Numbered from the stretch's first letter, positions 8,428 to 18,758 are shown. The stretch is 64,000 nt of DNA from Lithodes maja (GCA_037953745.1 JBAKBP010007165.1:38618-102617); one strand, 5' to 3'. Notes: generated by a model from the sequence alone, not told the origin. Numbers and translations: made by a program.

Positions 8428-11400
8428 CCTAACCCCCCTGGGGGTTAGGGAATAGAATATGCCCCACGTGCCTTCTGCGTGTCGTAAGAGGCGACTAAAG
8501 AGGTTGGGTCGGTGGGCTTGCGACCCCCACCCGGAAAAAATATCTAAGCAAAAAAAAACGAACGAACAGCCTCGGATGCGGACGGAACCAACGTTGACGA
8601 ACCACGACCGACTAAGGACATGCCTTCGGACATTCTGAGAATGGCTACATGGAATGTTAGTGGCATGAATGATGGCACAAAAGAGAGAGAGGTTCTGGAA
8701 GTGTTAGTGAATGCCAGGCTGGATGTATGTGGAATGACAGAGACCAAATGGAAAGGTTCAGATGTGAGAGAGTGGGAGTGTGGAATGGGTGTGTGTGCTG
8801 GAGTGAGTGAAGGAACAGCGAGAGAAGGTGCATGTTTGTTTGTAAGTAGCAAATGGAAGGAATGTGTAAGAGAGTATGGGTCTGTGGGTTCAAGGATTGT
8901 GTGGGTGAGAATGAAAGTAGGAATACAAACGTGGGTGATTGTATGCGTGTATGCCCCGACAGAGGATATACTTGAAAGAAAGAAAGAGGAGTTCTGGATG
9001 AATGTGGAGGCGTGCCTGGAGAAGTTTGACAAGAACGAAAGAATATTTCTGATTGGAGATATGAATGGTAAGGTGGGTGATAGGAAAGTTGAGGGAGTGG
9101 TGGGAGGGTGGGGGGTACCATCAGAGGTGAATGGGAATGGTAGTACACTTGTGGACGTATGTGTGGGGAGGAGGCTGTGGATAGCCAACACCTTCTTCCG
9201 ACACAGAATGATCCACAGGTACACGTGGAAACGGATGTTGACGATGAAGGATAAGACAGTGGTGGAACGAAAGTCATCGATTGATTATGTATGTGTGGAT
9301 GAACGAATGAAGAAATCTGTGATGGATGCTAGGGTGTATAGGGGTATTGGAGGGGGTCTGTCTGATCATTATGTAGTGGTAGCTAAGGTTAGGATACAAA
9401 AGAAGTGGGTGAGGAGAGCGGGAGGGAGGCGAGAGGAGGGTGGAATGGTGAGGAGGGTGGAGAGATTGCAGGAGGAGGAAGTCAGGGAGGAGTACAGGAG
9501 AGCAGTGGAAAGACGACTAGGTGGGTTCGACCTGGAAGTTATGGAGGAAGTGGAGGAGATGAGCAAGGTGTTTAAGGATGAGATCTGTGCAGCATGTGAG
9601 GAGGTGTGTGGAGTGAGGAGAAGAGGGAGGGGAGTGAAAGGTACAGCATGGTGGACAGAAGAGGTAAGAATAGCTGTGGAAGAAAAGAAGAAAGCATATA
9701 GAGAGTGGTTGGGTAGTAGAGGGAATGAAGATTCAGAGAGACAGAAACGAGCGAGGTACGTGGAGAGTAAGAGGGTGGTGAAGAGAGTAGTGAAGGAAAG
9801 TAAGAGAAGAGTAGATGAGGAATTTGGAAGGAATCTGAGTGTAAAATGGAGGGAGAGTAAGAAACTGTTCTGGAAAGAAGTCAAGAAAGTTAGGGAAGGT
9901 AGCAAGGGAAACAGTAAGGGTGTGAAAGATAAGAATGGGAGAATGCTAGCCGAGAAGCAAGAGAGAGTCGAAAGATGGAGGGAGCACTTCAGTGAGTTGC
10001 TAAATGAAAGGAATGAAGAGCCAGCAAACATAGCTGGATATGGTATGGGAGGGAGAAGAAGAGAAGTAGTGGAGGAGGAGGTGGGGATCAGGAGGTCAGA
10101 AGTGTGGGAAGCCATGAAAAGAGTGAAGTTGGGGAAAGCACCAGGAACAGATGGAGTGTGTGGGGAAATGTTGAGGTATGGTGGTGAGATAGTGATAGAA
10201 TGGGTATGGAAAATGTGCAAACTAGCATGGGAGAAGGGGAGTGCACCCGATGACTGGAAGACTGGCATAATAGTCCCCCTATATAAGGGCAAAGGGGAAA
10301 GAGGAGTGTGTGGTAACCACCGAGGAATATGTCTTCTAAGCGTAGTAGGGAAGGTATACAGTAGGGTAGTGATTGAGAGACTGAGAGTGAGAACGGAGAA
10401 ATGGATAGGCGACGAGCAGGGAGGCTTTAGGAAGGGAAGAGGATGTGTAGATCATATTTTTACCCTGAATTGTGTTGTGGAGAAGTATCTGGAGAAGAAA
10501 CAAAAGGTGTATGTTGCCTTTATGGACTTGGAGAAGGCCTATGACAGAGTGGATAGAGAAGGTTTGTGGAAAGTACTTAGAATATACGGAGTAGAGGGCA
10601 AGTTGCTGAAAGCAGTGAAGAGCATGTATGAGGGTGCAAAGGCGGCAGTACGTGTGGAGAGTGAGCAGAGCGAGTTCTTTGACCTGAATGTTGGTTTGAA
10701 ACAGGGGTGTGTGATGTCCCCGTGGTTGTTTACTGTATATATGGATGGAGTTATGAAAGAAATACTATCAAGAGCAGTGGATGTTGGTGTATCGCTGAAA
10801 AGGGAGGGAATTGAGTGGAAGCTACCTATACTGCTGTTTGCGGATGATACAGTTCTGATGAGTGATAATGAATGGGAGTTGCAGGGTCTGGTAAATGAGT
10901 TTGGAACAGTGTGCGAAAAACGGAATTTGAAGGTAAATACGGGGAAGAGCAAGGTTATGGTCTTCGAAAGGGGTGAAGTCACAGAGTGTGAGATGAAGCT
11001 GAACGGTCAGGCTATGGAGATCGTCAACTCTTTTAAGTATCTGGGCAGTGTGTTGAGTAAAGATGGGACTATGGATGAAGAGGTGTGGGAGAGGGTACAA
11101 CAGGGGAAGAGGGTTGTAGGAACGCTAAAAGCAGTAACAAGAAATAGGGTGGTCAGTATGGAAGTGAAGAAGTCCTTGCATGACAGTGTGGTAATCCCGA
11201 CACTGACTTACGGAAGCGAAGCATGGACGTTGGTTGAGAGACTCAGACCAAGAGTGAGAGCAGTGGAAATTAATTACTTAAGGAGTGCGTGCGGAATTAC
11301 ATGGAGGGATAGACAGACTAATGAGGAAGTAAGAAGGAGGTGTGGTGTGGAGGTAGATGTGCTGGAAAGTGTGAAAAGGAACAACTTGAGATGGTTCGGC

Positions 11401-11639
11401 CATATGGAACGTATGGAAAGCGAGAGAATGACTAAGAGGGTGTACGAGAGCGAGGTGGAGGGACAGAGGGGGAGAGGTAGACCGAATATGAGGTGGAAGG
11501 ATGGAGTGAGGAACTACATGAATGAAGGCGGTGCTGGTTGGGGGGAGGGGCGTCGACTGACTGGGGACAGAGGTGCATGGGGGCGGTTCGTTTGTGGCCA
11601 CCCCTTCGGGGATCACGGCGTCAGGCAATAGATAGATAG
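8428..11639 (+). mobile_element. Full-length RTE-like LINE (RTE-A)
   Basis: The element is bounded by a perfect 13-bp duplication, ATATAGCGAACCC, at 8415-8427 and 11640-11652, and its empty site is known from MITE copy 1. It has a 192-bp 5' leader with a GGGGGTTAGG palindrome and the block TGTCGTAAGAGGCGACTAAA, one long open frame, and a GATA-repeat tail directly after the stop. Together with the intact frame this marks a fairly recent insertion. Confidence 0.92.
8620..11631 (+). CDS. RTE-A LINE polyprotein: endonuclease plus reverse transcriptase (1003 aa)
   Basis: A single uninterrupted frame encodes the proteins that copy and insert the element by target-primed reverse transcription. Residues about 8-250 are an apurinic-type endonuclease: MATWNVSGM, MTETKW, LIGDMNGKVGD, SIDYVCVD and the catalytic SDH at about 247. 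The reverse transcriptase spans roughly 500-800, with MDLEKAYDRVDR near 635, GLKQGCVMSPWLF, and the active-site FADD near 740. A C-terminal region ends with the RWFGHMERM motif and a basic tail. One long ORF and a short tandem 3' tail match RTE-type LINEs; the exact clade is by recall. A different ORF family could only be excluded by phylogeny. No stop or frameshift is visible, so it could be competent. Confidence 0.93.
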   Translation: MPSDILRMATWNVSGMNDGTKEREVLEVLVNARLDVCGMTETKWKGSDVREWECGMGVCAGVSEGTAREGACLFVSSKWKECVREYGSVGSRIVWVRMKVGIQTWVIVCVYAPTEDILERKKEEFWMNVEACLEKFDKNERIFLIGDMNGKVGDRKVEGVVGGWGVPSEVNGNGSTLVDVCVGRRLWIANTFFRHRMIHRYTWKRMLTMKDKTVVERKSSIDYVCVDERMKKSVMDARVYRGIGGGLSDHYVVVAKVRIQKKWVRRAGGRREEGGMVRRVERLQEEEVREEYRRAVERRLGGFDLEVMEEVEEMSKVFKDEICAACEEVCGVRRRGRGVKGTAWWTEEVRIAVEEKKKAYREWLGSRGNEDSERQKRARYVESKRVVKRVVKESKRRVDEEFGRNLSVKWRESKKLFWKEVKKVREGSKGNSKGVKDKNGRMLAEKQERVERWREHFSELLNERNEEPANIAGYGMGGRRREVVEEEVGIRRSEVWEAMKRVKLGKAPGTDGVCGEMLRYGGEIVIEWVWKMCKLAWEKGSAPDDWKTGIIVPLYKGKGERGVCGNHRGICLLSVVGKVYSRVVIERLRVRTEKWIGDEQGGFRKGRGCVDHIFTLNCVVEKYLEKKQKVYVAFMDLEKAYDRVDREGLWKVLRIYGVEGKLLKAVKSMYEGAKAAVRVESEQSEFFDLNVGLKQGCVMSPWLFTVYMDGVMKEILSRAVDVGVSLKREGIEWKLPILLFADDTVLMSDNEWELQGLVNEFGTVCEKRNLKVNTGKSKVMVFERGEVTECEMKLNGQAMEIVNSFKYLGSVLSKDGTMDEEVWERVQQGKRVVGTLKAVTRNRVVSMEVKKSLHDSVVIPTLTYGSEAWTLVERLRPRVRAVEINYLRSACGITWRDRQTNEEVRRRCGVEVDVLESVKRNNLRWFGHMERMESERMTKRVYESEVEGQRGRGRPNMRWKDGVRNYMNEGGAGWGEGRRLTGDRGAWGRFVCGHPFGDHGVRQ

Positions 11640-11770
11640 ATATAGCGAACCCAGAAATTAAAGGGGTAAATGGGGATGCATTCTTGGTTCAGCTAAAACC
11701 CAAACACAAACACCTAAAAACCTATAATGATATCATAAATTGGGGCATCGGATAGTGAGGGAGACCTGTA

Positions 11771-12969
11771 TACTTTTACCTCCTTGATTATAAGAGGCCT
11801 TCCAAATCTGAATAGAATTGTCTAATGATAGCCTGGGTAAAGTGGAATAAATATGTCATGATATTGGAGGGGTTAATTGAAACTCTGTCAATGTTAGTCA
11901 ATGATCATATTTTATGTTTATTTATGATAAGTGTCCTGCGTGGAACTGACTTAAACTGTACACTTTGACACTGAATATAGAAATCTAACTACAGTACCAG
12001 GCCAGCCCTGTGGGAGTTCTTTTGAGGAACTCAGTGGTCTGGTTAAACTAATTCTTATAATTCCACAATTTATTCAGTTTTTCGGAGTGTTTCACCCGAT
12101 TCCCATAGTATTGCTCCATAAAGTTTGCAAATATTATCAAGATCCATTGATTTTTGTGGCTGCTAATTATTTTCCTTATTCTGAAAACTGGCACATAATA
12201 TTTTTTATAATGATTATATATATATATATGTATTAATACCTTGTACTAATTGGACTCTTGCGTACATGTTGGCTCGTCTACCCCATACTTGTGCTTTCAA
12301 AAATCTGCCGAGAGAAAAGGGAGTGAAAGGGAAATATACTGTAGATGTTATGAAGAAAGGATGAGAGAGAGGTTTAATATTATGATCACTTGTATTCTAG
12401 TGCAATTATTCAGGTAGATTAGCCTGTTTGTTGGTAGCGTTCCAAAATAGTATGCAATGTAAATATAAAAATACCAACAAAAAGTATGTACTGTATGTAT
12501 GTATGTACTGTACAGTATTTACTCAGGCCCATTCCAAATTTTTTCCTTTTTTTCTGGGGGTGGCCGACTCAAGACAGAGCTAACAAAAATTGAGTAAATA
12601 AAATTTATGAAACTTGACAACTTAACTGAAATGCATGATGAAGACACCAACCACTCAACAACTTACCTGAAATGAATGCTAAACACAGAAAATAAAGCAT
12701 TAACTAGTCTCAACACAAAAAATAGCAAAATCAGAATTGCAATACAGTAATGTGATAAATGAAAAAAATTATAAAAGTATTTTGTTCTTCAGTAGTTAAG
12801 GGGAGATTTGTTTGTATTATTTATTAGTGTCAAAATGTGCACTCTAAAGCTGTCATACTGTACCTGCAATTTTTGTTTCCCGACTGCCCCCGATTTTACC
12901 AAAAATACATTGGAAGATTGCGAAATTGAGGGCAGTTGTGACCAAAATCATGTATTTTCCCAACTGTAC
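11771..12969. other. Mostly unassigned, with old repeat fragments
   Basis: 11786-11870 resembles a family F fragment (CTTCCAAATCTGAATAGAAT, then a GATAGCC block). 12000-12052 is a family L end (GGAACTCAGTGGTCTGGTTAA). 12550-12590 (GGGGTGGCCGACTCAAGACA) is a family M fragment. The rest is AT-rich, without exon signals that could be supported. Confidence 0.4.
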
Positions 12970-13357
12970 ATTAACCCGGATGGGTTCTCGTTACCCTTGG
13001 TCGGCAACTCATCTAGGGGAGACAACCTTATACAAATCCGGGTGGATGGGACTCGTCAGCCTTGGTTGGCAACCTGTCTAGGGGAGTAAACCTGATACAA
13101 ATCCGTACTGCTTACCTAAGGGTAAGGCAGGTTAGTGGATGGATTAGCCGGACACCACTGTAGAAAAATAGTGCTAACAAGATACACAGAGGGCCTCGGA
13201 GTCGGACGGATCCTGAATTGAGTGGTCAATCCTGTAAGTCCTTCACTAAACTGGCTCGGGTTGTCCCTCTCACAGGGAATAGGTCCGCTTGGGGGCATTC
13301 TGTGTATGGCCACCCTCGTAAGGGGAGTAAGGCGTCTGGCAATAGATAGATAGATAG
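12970..13357 (+). mobile_element. SINE-like element sharing the RTE-A 3' end
   Basis: About 390 bp with no frame. The 5' part holds two diverged direct repeats of about 58 bp (CTTGGTCGGCAACTCATCTA and CTTGGTTGGCAACCTGTCTA). The last 50 bp (GGCCACCCTCGTAAGGGG, then GGCGTCTGGCAATAGATAGA) parallel the 3' end and GATA tail of the RTE-A LINE. That is the usual sign of a non-autonomous element mobilised by the LINE's reverse transcriptase. No clear tRNA promoter boxes were seen. Confidence 0.75.
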
Positions 13358-13851
13358 ACATTAACCCGGGAACTGCGGGGAGACTTAAGAGTTCCCCCGG
13401 CGGACTGCGGGGAGACTCTTAAGAGTGAGTGAGAAAAAAAAATCAACTTTTGACATCGAAAAAAAAAAAAAATATATATTTTTATTTTTTTATTTTTTTA
13501 TTTTTTTTTGGCCCCTGGGCCATGCAAAATCTCAGTCCTCTACCTCCCCTCCTTCCCCACTTTCCTCCTCTCCTTCAGTTATCACCTATTTTCCCTGTTA
13601 TTCCCTTATTCTGAGGTATATTTTCGTGCTAACATTAGCGAGTTGCAAGCAGGGTGTTGTCATCACTGATGGCAAGCGAGTGCAAGAGAGAGAGAGAGAG
13701 TATCGATCGACTGTGTCTCAGTGGCCTTGGGGGAAATTGGCGGGAAAGCAGCTTGCCTCACCCATACATTATACAACTCGCGGGCTATATCTCCGATTTT
13801 GACCATCCAAACGCTGTTTTCACTCGTTTTATTGTTGTTTCAGGTTAATAC

Positions 13852-16800
13852 AAAGGAGTACAAAGGAGTACAAAGGAAATCAAGCAACAACAGATCTAGT
13901 GACCCTTCTAGGCTGCTTGTCCTCCAAAACACTGAGGATCAAGTGTCCAAACAGTGGTTTAGAGTGGGCAAGGGAACATTGGAAAGGGAACTACTGCCCT
14001 GCCACTAACGTGGCAGGACTAGGAAGTTAGTAGGGGACATATGGGTTAGTAACTGAGGGGAGGATAAAGTTATTCATTTACAAACGCAGTCAGTCGCGGG
14101 TTTGATGCGAGATATTTGTCTAGGCGGAATTTAAATGAATCAACGGTGCTGCAGTCTATAACGTTTCGGGGAAGCCCATTCCACAAGTTGACAACTCGAT
14201 TGAAGAAGAAATTCTTAGATTCGTGCGAGTTAAAAGATTTACCAATAATTTTGCAACCGTTTCCCCGTGTGTAATTAGATTGGTCGATAGTGAAGTACTT
14301 ACTACAGTTCATATTGTCGATGCCTTTGATGATTTTGAACACTTGAATTAAGTCGCCTCTTAATCTGCGCTGGGTTAAAGGAAATAGATTTAATTCTCTA
14401 AGACGCTCTTCGTATGGTTTGTTCTTTAGGCTAGGTATCATTTTGGTAACTCTACGTTGAACTCGTTCTAGCTTGTTTATATCTTTTTGGTAATAAGGGC
14501 ACCAGGATTGAACGCAGTATTCCAGAAGAGGGCGGACTAAGGAATTGTAAAGGGTTAGGATAACTTCTTTGGATTTATGCTCAAATGACCTGCCTATAAA
14601 GCCAATTATTTTGTTTGCCTTCTTAACAACTTCTGAACATTGTTGACTCGGTTTTAGGTTACTCGATATTGTTACTCCCAGATCAGTTTCTCTGTTTACA
14701 TTCTTAAGCTGAGTGCCATTCATCGAATAGTTTGCTTTCTCATTTAGGTATCCGACATGTAGTACTTTACATTTATCCGCATTGAAACTCATTTGCCAAA
14801 TTTGGGCCCAACATGACAATTTATCTAGATTGTGTTGCATATCGTCAACTTGTTCTTTTGAGAGTACGCTATTTGCAATTTTTGTATCGTCAGCAAATTT
14901 TGAGATTGTGCAGGTGAGACCCTCATCTATGTCGTTGATGTAAATTAGAAAGAGAATTGGTCCTAGTACCGATCCCTGGGGTACCCCGCTACTTACATTG
15001 GTCCATTTAGATGCCTTGCCGTTTATGACTACTCTTTGCTTTCTGTTGTTGAGCCAATTTTCTATCCATTTCAACACACCGTCTTGTATTCCATGCGCTT
15101 TTAGTTTTAGCAGTAAACGTTTGTGGGGAACTTTGTCAAAGGCCTTTTGAAAATCAAGGTATATAATATCTACAGCTTTACTCTCATCGTAGAGGTTGAG
15201 GATATCGTGGAAGAAGTCTAAGAGGTTTGTTAAACAGGAACGTTTTTTACGAAAGCCGTGTTGAGTATCTTTAAGTATGTTATTTTCCTCTAAGTGATTT
15301 ACGAGTCTGTCTCGTATGACCGTTTCTAGCATTTTACATACAACTGAGGTTAAGCTAATTGGACGATAGTTACTGGGTAGGGATTTGCTGCCTTTTTTGA
15401 ATATCGGTGTTACGTTGGCTAGCTTCCACTGATCAGGCATAGTTCCAGACTGCAAGGATTTATTGAATAGTAATGTCAGTGGTTTGGAGAGCTCATTCTT
15501 AGCTTCCTTTAGAACTCTAGGCGAGATTGTATCAGGTCCTGGCGTTTTATTTACTTTGAGTTTATCTAAACAATTCAATACTTCTCTCTCTGTAACGGTG
15601 ATATTGCTTAGAACATCTGAATTATCAATCTGAATCGGCGATGGTGTAGGGATATCACTGAGATCTTCGGTTGTAAAAACTGATGCAAAGAAGGTATTGA
15701 GGGCATTACTCATTTGTACTTCGTCTTTGGTGTATTCTCCTTTTTCATCGACTAACGGTCCAACAGTTGAAGTAACTACTTTTTTCTTTCTGATATAACT
15801 ATAGAATTCTTTCGGGTTTGTTTTACTTTGATTCGCAATATGTAACTCTAAGGTCTTTTTACTTTGCTTAATTAACTTTTTGGCTTTGCGTCGTAGCTCT
15901 ACAAATTTCACCCGTTCTTCGTCATTTTGTGAGGATTTTAATCTATCATTAGCAAATTTTTTAGCAAGCAGGCAGTTTGAAATATCTTTATTCCACCATT
16001 TGGGCTTATTATTATGGCCTGGACGCCGTATTTTCGATGGTATGCAGTCTTGCACTGCTTTTAGGTAAGTGGTTTCGAATAACTTCCAAGATGTATTTAT
16101 GTCGTTATTGTTAATTAAAAAGCTCCAGTCAGTTTCTTTAAACATAGCTCTAAGTTTATGGAAGTTTGCTTTCTTGAAATTAGGGACTTTTTCGATGCTA
16201 CTATTTGGTTCGTTACTAGTAAACTTTAAAGTGAAAGTTATCGTACGATGGTCGCTGTTACTGAATTCATCACCAACATTCAAATTCTCTATCAATTCTT
16301 CTTTTGTTGCAAGTACAATGTCAAGAACGTTATTACCACGGGTCGGCGTTCGAACAAATTGATAAAGCGAACTCTCTTGCAAGTTCGTATACAAGTCATG
16401 TCCGGAGTGTGAAGTAAGAGTATCGCCCCACTTGGTCACAGGTAAATTAAAGTCGCCAAAAATTACGGTATCTTGTGAGTTACTTACATCTGCAATTTGT
16501 TCGTAAATTTCTCGGTCAGTTTGCACTGATTGAGCTGGAGGTCTGTATATTAACGCAAGTATTATTTTTGTACCTTTATTATTCTTTATTAGCACAAAAG
16601 ATGTGTCGACGTTCACAATTTGAGGTTTTGACACGAGGGTCGGGTTAAGACTTTCTTTGATATAAAATAAAACGCCACCTCCATTTTTATTTATTCGGCT
16701 GTTCTCAAACATTACATAACCGGGAAGTGAATACTCTGCTAAAAAGTCTCTATCTTCTGTATTGAGCCAAGATTCTGTTATGCCAATCACATCATAATTT

Positions 16801-17116
16801 TCTGTAAACACTAGTTCCTCTAAATCTGAAAATTTATTGCGTATGCTACGAGCGTTTGCATAGAAAACCTTTAAAGTTGCGGTTTTAGAACTCGCATTAC
16901 GTTCTTTCATCGAATTATTGGTTCTGGTCGGATCTACATTTACATTCATGGCTGTCCTCGGTCCTCGGTCGTTATCCCTGACGGTTTTGAATTTGGGTCG
17001 TGTTGGTGGAGATTTATCCAAATTCGCGGTTCTTGACGGATTAGTATTTAATTCCTTTGTAGGTTGCCGTCCTCGCTGTCTTCGGTCCTCCTTCCTGGTT
17101 GTCCTGTGCTGAGTCG
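13852..17116 (-). mobile_element. Intact CR1 LINE (CR1-A)
   Basis: It lies in reverse orientation inside B1. The 3' end carries a short tandem tail (TACTCCTTTG repeated about three times), the hallmark of CR1 elements, which lack poly-A. There is no target duplication; compared with intact B copies, about 8 bp of target (CCTTTATA) are missing at the junction. The 5' leader is short (about 170 bp before the first ATG), and no ORF1 is present, so it may be 5'-truncated or from a one-ORF lineage. Confidence 0.88.
14070..16949 (-). CDS. CR1-A ORF2: endonuclease plus reverse transcriptase (959 aa from first ATG)
   Basis: A single open frame. The endonuclease begins with FYANARSIRNKFSDLEELV and contains GITESWL, GGGVLFYIK, IFGDFNLP and SDHRTITFTL. 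The reverse transcriptase has LTLLFNKSL, NYRPISLTSV, YLDFQKAFDKVPHKRL, GVPQGSVLGPILFLIYINDI and the active-site FADD. The C-terminal domain shows LERVQRRVTKMI, LREL, LRGDLIQVFKII and FFFNRVVNLWNGLP, a CR1 signature. The first in-frame ATG is at 16947-16949; the frame is also open upstream to about 17021. No disabling change is visible, so this copy could be retrotransposition-competent. Minus-strand orientation is opposite to the OCRL-like gene. Confidence 0.93.
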   Translation of the reverse strand: MNVNVDPTRTNNSMKERNASSKTATLKVFYANARSIRNKFSDLEELVFTENYDVIGITESWLNTEDRDFLAEYSLPGYVMFENSRINKNGGGVLFYIKESLNPTLVSKPQIVNVDTSFVLIKNNKGTKIILALIYRPPAQSVQTDREIYEQIADVSNSQDTVIFGDFNLPVTKWGDTLTSHSGHDLYTNLQESSLYQFVRTPTRGNNVLDIVLATKEELIENLNVGDEFSNSDHRTITFTLKFTSNEPNSSIEKVPNFKKANFHKLRAMFKETDWSFLINNNDINTSWKLFETTYLKAVQDCIPSKIRRPGHNNKPKWWNKDISNCLLAKKFANDRLKSSQNDEERVKFVELRRKAKKLIKQSKKTLELHIANQSKTNPKEFYSYIRKKKVVTSTVGPLVDEKGEYTKDEVQMSNALNTFFASVFTTEDLSDIPTPSPIQIDNSDVLSNITVTEREVLNCLDKLKVNKTPGPDTISPRVLKEAKNELSKPLTLLFNKSLQSGTMPDQWKLANVTPIFKKGSKSLPSNYRPISLTSVVCKMLETVIRDRLVNHLEENNILKDTQHGFRKKRSCLTNLLDFFHDILNLYDESKAVDIIYLDFQKAFDKVPHKRLLLKLKAHGIQDGVLKWIENWLNNRKQRVVINGKASKWTNVSSGVPQGSVLGPILFLIYINDIDEGLTCTISKFADDTKIANSVLSKEQVDDMQHNLDKLSCWAQIWQMSFNADKCKVLHVGYLNEKANYSMNGTQLKNVNRETDLGVTISSNLKPSQQCSEVVKKANKIIGFIGRSFEHKSKEVILTLYNSLVRPLLEYCVQSWCPYYQKDINKLERVQRRVTKMIPSLKNKPYEERLRELNLFPLTQRRLRGDLIQVFKIIKGIDNMNCSKYFTIDQSNYTRGNGCKIIGKSFNSHESKNFFFNRVVNLWNGLPRNVIDCSTVDSFKFRLDKYLASNPRLTAFVNE

Positions 17117-17396
17117 ATCAACCCATAATAGGCGCATATGGATAAGTATTAATGCCATTAATGGTACAATGAATATTTTAGTGACGGAAACACCTCAAAT
17201 ACGTCGGCACAGGGGGACGTTTCCAATTACCCCCATGCGCACTTCAGAGGTTAACTATCATACATTTGGATATCTATTTAATTTTCTCTGTTTGGCTGAT
17301 ATTTACATTGTGATTATTATTCTTGTTTTGTTTGCTGTGTTTATCAGGCATTTCAGTTGTGTTGTCCAGTTTCTAAAAATGTATCGACTGGCTTAA

Positions 17397-17606
17397 CCCC
17401 TAATGTACCTATGACGTCCTTTTTTTATAATATTCTGACAAATATTGAACAATTATATTCAGCTTAGGAAGGATCTGTGATAGCCAAAAGGATTAAATTG
17501 AGATAGTCTGTAGCCTTTTAATTGCTAGAGGTCCTTCCTAAGCTGAATTAAATAGTCTAATAGTTGCCAGAATATAACGAGTAGGACGTCACCGGTACAG
17601 AACGGG
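17397..17606. mobile_element. TTAA-flanked MITE family F, copy 2 (210 bp)
   Basis: TTAA at 17393-17396 and 17607-17610; inverted ends CCCCTAATGTACCTATGACG and the complement of GACGTCACCGGTACAGAACG. Inside, CAGCTTAGGAAGGATCTGTG faces GGTCCTTCCTAAGCTGAAT, so most of the element can fold on itself. Confidence 0.75.
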
Positions 17607-17813
17607 TTAATCTATGTACAGGTATACTCATTTTGGGTAGTAGTATTATTGATTTTGCTTACTATTTGGAAAACCACTTATAAATAGTCTAGTCTACCCT
17701 ACATGGAAATGCGAAGGTATTGACCATGATTTTCTGTGTAATCTAGTCCATTTTCTGTTTCTATTGTTGATCTTGTTGCACGTTCCTTATTCGTGTTGAG
17801 TGATTGTTGCTAA

Positions 17814-18024
17814 AGCCGGTATCACACGAGAGCTTTTTCCCTCAACATTTATCCTCAACACTGGTCTGGCAGCATATGAGGTCAACATTTAAAATATTTC
17901 AGTTACCTAAATTTATCTACTATCAGTCTAGTTTCCGATACCAGTGCAAAATACTCCATAAATGATGCCGGACAAATGTTGATAATCTAATGTTGACTGT
18001 AAAAGCTCTCGTGTGATACCGGCT
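17814..18024. mobile_element. PIF/Harbinger-like MITE family G, copy 1
   Basis: Long inverted ends (AGCCGGTATCACACGAGAGC, about 24 bp, read back at the right end) with no frame. The copy at 25488-25685 is flanked by TAA on both sides, the 3-bp target of PIF/Harbinger elements. Here the right flank is TAG. A diverged third copy is at 26804-27015 and a one-ended fragment at 18765-18800. Confidence 0.7.
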
Positions 18025-18026
18025 TA

Positions 18027-18547
18027 GCAGTTTCTTCTTAACTTTTAAGATATAGGCCTACAGAGACTCCTCACTTAGAGTTGCATCATTTTAAGTGGTT
18101 GCATTATTCACTGTTCATTAATGCCGCAACAAAATTCACTTAAAGTTGTTTAGCTTCATTATTAAGTTGTAAATCAAACAAAATTTTCCAAATTCACAAT
18201 GAAAACGACAAAAAAAATCTTGATTCACATAAAATTGTTTCATTTGAAGTCGTGATTCACATAATGTAGTTTAATTTAAAGTCTTCATATTCAGGAATGT
18301 TAATAATAATAATAATAATAAGCATGTTACTTATTTCTCACAAGCACCAATTTTTCCGCAGAATTCACTGGCGCTCGAAAAACAAAACAACTTTAAGCGA
18401 GGAATTACTGTTCGGTGCTTCTGAGTACTGTATTGTATTATTATTAGTGTCCATTTAGTATAGGCACAAGAGAGGAATCAGGATATTTTGAATGAAAGAC
18501 AGGCATATACTGTTGTTTTGTTGTTGTTAGCTGAAATTACTGAGGAC
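18027..18547. other. Unassigned AT-rich sequence with a TAA microsatellite
   Basis: A TAA run lies at 18299-18322. Short internal echoes occur (TTGATTCACATAAAATTG and GTGATTCACATAATGTAG), suggesting an old repeat. No exon could be supported. Confidence 0.4.
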
Positions 18548-18551
18548 TTGA

Positions 18552-18758
18552 CGCTTTCAGGGCGGGTCAAGTTATTTTTTTATTTTATTCTGGCTATCAT
18601 TAATTAGACGGTGTTTAGGAAGGATTTTTGACTGTCAACGAATTAATGGAGATATACACGTCTCTGATTACTAGACGTCCTTCCTAAGCTGCATAAAATC
18701 GCCTAATAATAGCCAGAATACTGTATATGGAATAATGGTATCACCCGTCTTGAAGTGG
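18552..18758. mobile_element. MITE family F, copy 3
   Basis: TTGA (18548-18551, a mutated TTAA) on the left and TTAA (18759-18762) on the right. Internal ATTCTGGCTATCATTAATTA and TAATAATAGCCAGAATA face each other, as do TTTAGGAAGGATT and CTTCCTAAGCTGC. Confidence 0.6.

Larger units (their letters stand above)
8352..11768 (-). mobile_element. 192-bp MITE X, copy 2, split by a full-length LINE
   Basis: The halves 8352-8427 and 11653-11768 sum to 192 bp and are the reverse complement of MITE copy 1 (5098-5289). Ends CAGGTCTCCCTC and GAGGGAGACCTG are flanked by TA (8350-8351 and 11769-11770). The LINE entered the middle at GCGAACCC. Confidence 0.85.
13365..17250 (+). mobile_element. TTAA-flanked element B1, interrupted by CR1-A
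   Basis: TTAA at 13361-13364 and 17251-17254. The outer pieces 13365-13851 and 17117-17250 match uninterrupted copies at 42150-42777 and 42998-43625: a GC-rich 5' end (CCCGGGAACTGCGGGGAGAC), poly-A/T stretch, GAGA microsatellite, and a 3' end with CCCCCATGCGCACTTCAGAGG. Family B has no transposase frame and behaves as a non-autonomous piggyBac-type element. Confidence 0.85.

Noticed and set aside
9369..10292. 307-codon minus-strand frame rich in Ser, Thr, Pro and Leu
   Set aside because: It is the antisense shadow of the RTE-A coding region, repeated antisense of its sibling at 5679-6296; composition follows the purine-rich LINE strand.
13425..13802. 125-codon plus-strand frame in B1 starting in the poly-A region
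   Set aside because: Begins with codons from an A/T homopolymer and is not conserved in phase among B copies; only the shorter 64-codon frame persists.
16069..16362. 97-codon plus-strand frame
   Set aside because: Lies antisense inside the CR1-A coding frame.
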